From Acanthosepion pharaonis (taxonomy: Eukaryota; Mollusca; Cephalopoda; Sepiida; Sepiidae): a DNA stretch of 64,000 nt. Numbering within the stretch: position 1 is the stretch's first letter; every line of letters begins with the position of its first letter. The stretch is taken from contig CAHIKZ030004540.1 in assembly GCA_903632075.3 (NCBI GenBank), positions 2,059,501 through 2,123,500 on the forward strand, read 5' to 3'. Positions 62,301 through 64,000 of the stretch are shown in pieces. The translations under genes were made by a program, and so were the position numbers. Below the pieces are notes generated by a model. That model saw only the letters and a program-made list of their open reading frames with translations. It had not been told where the DNA came from and searched no databases.

Positions 62301-64000
62301 ATTACTAAGAAGGGAATAGAAAAGATCCTTGCAAATGTGTTATTTAATGTCTTCAGGAAGGCAAAGATTAAAAGACTACATCAAGGAAAATCTTTGCTTT
62401 GGTTATTATCTTTATTAATTACTAAGAAGGGAATAGAAAAGATCCTTGCAAATGTGTTATTTAATGTCTTCAGGAAGGCAAAGATTAAAAGACTACATCT
62501 AGGAAAATCTTTGCTTTGGTTATTATCTTTATTAATTACTAAGAAGGGAATAGAAAAGATCCTTGCAAATGTGTTATTTAATGTCTTCAGGAAGGCAAAG
62601 ATTAAAAGACTGCATCTAGGAAAATCTTTGCTTTGGTTATTATCTTTATTAATTACTAAGAAGGGAATAGAAAAGATCCTTGCAAATGTGTTATTTAATG
62701 TCTTCAGGAAGGCAAAGATTAAAAGACTGCATCTAGGAAAATCTTTGCTTTGGTTATTATCTTTATTAATTACTAAGAAGGGAATAGAAAAGATCCTTGC
62801 AAATGTGTTATTTAATGTCTTCAGGAAGGCAAAAGATTAAAAAGACTGCATCTAGGAAAATCTTTTGCTTTGGTTATTATCTTTATTAATTACTAAGAAG
62901 GGAATAGAAAAGATCCTTGCAAATGTGTTATTTAATGTCTTCAGGAAGGCAAAGATTAAAAAGACTGCATCTAGGAAAATCTTTTATTATCTTTATTAAT
63001 TACTAAGAAGGGAATAGAAAAGATATTGCAAATGTCTTTATTTAATTCTTAAGAAGGGAAAAGAAAAGATCATCTAGGAAAATCTTTTGGTTATTATCTT
63101 TATTAATTCTAAGAAGGAAAGAAAAGATCCTTGCAAATGTGTTAATTAATGTCTTCCAGGAAGGCAAAGAAGATTAAAGACTGCATCTAGGAAAAATCTT
63201 TGCTTTGGTTATTATCTTTATTAATTACTAAGAAGGAATAGAAAAGATCCGTAAATGTGTTATTTAATGTCTTCAGGAAGGCAAAGATTAAAAGACTGCA
63301 TCTAGGAAAATCTTTTAGGCTTTTGGTTATTATCTTTATTAATTACTAAGAAGGGAATAGAAAAGATCCTTGCAAATGTGTTATTTAATGTCTTCAGGAA
63401 GGCAAAGATTAAAAGACTGCATCTAGGAAAATCTCTCTTTTTATTATCTTTTATTAATTACTAAGAAGGGAAAGAAAAAGATCCTTAGAAAAAATGTGTT
63501 ATTTAATGTCTTCAGGAAGGCAAAAGATTAAAAGACTGCATCTAGGAAAATCTTTCTTTTGGTTATTATCTTTATTAATTACTAAGAAGGAATAGAAAAG
63601 ATCCTTGCAAATGTGTTATTTAATGTCTTCAGGAAGGCAAAGATTAAAAGACTGCATCTAGGAAAATCTTTGCTTTGGTTATTATCTTTATTAATTACTA
63701 AGAAGGGAATAGAAAAGATCCTTGCAAATGTGTTATTTAATGTCTTCAGGAAGGCAAAGAAAGACTACATCTAGGAAAAGACTTTTGGTTATTATCTTTA
63801 TTAATTACTAAGAAGGGAATAGAAAAATCTTGCAAATGTGTTATTTAATGTCTTCAGGAAGGCAAAGATTAAAAAGACTGCATCTAGGAAAATTTTCTTT
63901 GGTTATTATCTTTATTAATTACTAAGAAGGGAATAGAAAAGATCCTTGCAAATGTGTTATTTAATGTCTTCAGGAAGGCAAAGATTAAAAAGACTGCATC
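56301..64000. repeat. Satellite zone 5: tttgcttt-type monomers dominate
   Basis: From about 56,330 most units read atctttgctttgg where other zones read atctctcttttgg (for example 56,566, 58,100, 58,810, 58,930, 59,350, 59,965, 60,200 and 62,275-62,750), and gaaaag is almost universal. The stretch 62,043-62,840 is the most uniform run in the window. Local scrambling is seen at 57,270-57,400, 59,600-59,680 and 60,540-60,620. Confidence 0.7.
62043..62840 (+). repeat. Near-perfect run of about seven 117-bp monomers with an unbroken 265-codon frame
   Basis: About seven consecutive units keep exact 117-bp spacing and differ by only a few substitutions (acatct/gcatct, tctagg/tcaagg, ctctctttt/tttgcttt). 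This leaves one plus-strand frame open for 265 codons. The repeated 39-residue word includes LFNVFRKAKIKRLHLGKSL and WLLSLLITKKGIEKILANV. The frame begins at a TTG inside a unit, has no promoter, Kozak context or splice structure, and matches no family I know. It is therefore annotated as a young satellite segment, not a gene. Confidence 0.8.

Larger units (their letters stand above)
9551..64000. repeat. Giant satellite array of a 117-bp monomer (about 465 unit lengths)
   Basis: From about 9,551 to the window end, the DNA is one head-to-tail array. A clean reference monomer is 19,519-19,635. In order, it carries ttatttaatgtcttcaggaa, ggcaaagattaaaagac, atctaggaaaatct, ggttattatctttattaatt, actaagaaggg and atccttgcaaatgtg. 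GC is about 30%. All units point the same way; no inverted units and no interrupting element were seen. The period is exactly 117 (3 x 39) in orderly runs. Elsewhere units are shortened, lengthened or fused. Differences are dominated by length changes in A, T and G runs. One GATC per typical monomer gives a built-in DpnII/Sau3AI ladder. The array continues beyond the window, so its full length is unknown. It could be pericentromeric or a dispersed satellite; sequence alone does not say. Confidence 0.97.

Noticed and set aside
62043..62840. 265-codon open frame as a real coding sequence
   Set aside because: It starts at a TTG within a monomer, ends at a one-base length change, and has no gene context. 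It is the most uniform part of the array.
9551..64000. CRISPR-like array
   Set aside because: Units are contiguous 117-bp repeats with no unique spacers, no cas genes and a eukaryotic context.

Overview
The window looks like non-coding DNA from an AT-rich animal genome. It has dispersed retroelement debris, tRNA-derived SINEs, TA/TG/CA microsatellites, an intron-flanked candidate exon and a very large satellite array, and no bacterial gene organisation. The LINE and SINE types and the microsatellite style fit a lophotrochozoan, possibly a cephalopod mollusc. That assignment is an impression from family resemblance, not a database result.

Positions 1 to about 9,550 are a patchwork of old mobile elements. 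Four decayed LINE reverse-transcriptase 3' fragments lie on the minus strand (about 1,005-1,535, 1,648-2,515, 2,524-2,864 and 3,310-3,715), and one LINE 3' end with an A-tail lies on the plus strand (about 6,785-6,866). Four copies of one tRNA-derived SINE family are present (about 800-932, 4,702-4,857 and 5,019-5,183 on minus; a long one at 5,696-6,139 on plus). A second, A-tailed SINE type lies at 7,208-7,436 on minus. A TTAA-bounded piggyBac-like MITE occupies 7,843-8,093, and an A-rich degenerate tandem repeat occupies about 4,060-4,570. A 97-bp stretch on the minus strand (5,465-5,561) has splice sites, one open frame and locally raised GC, so it may be an internal exon of an unidentified host gene.

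From 9,550 down to about 8,268 on the minus strand lies the broken C-terminal half of a Ty1/copia pol gene: reverse transcriptase, then RNase H, then the stop. The element is cut off at its 5' side by the satellite.

Positions about 9,551 to 64,000, 85% of the window, are one uninterrupted head-to-tail array of a 117-bp monomer of about 30% GC, roughly 465 unit lengths, continuing past the window end. Regional variants (gaaaag/gaacag, ctctctttt/tttgcttt, tgtgttattt/tgtatttattt) form zones. Orderly runs alternate with scrambled or shortened units. Because 117 = 3 x 39, the repeat throws long open frames on both strands; these are by-products of periodicity, not convincing genes. No host gene is recognised with certainty, and no RNA gene, CRISPR array or functional operon is seen.
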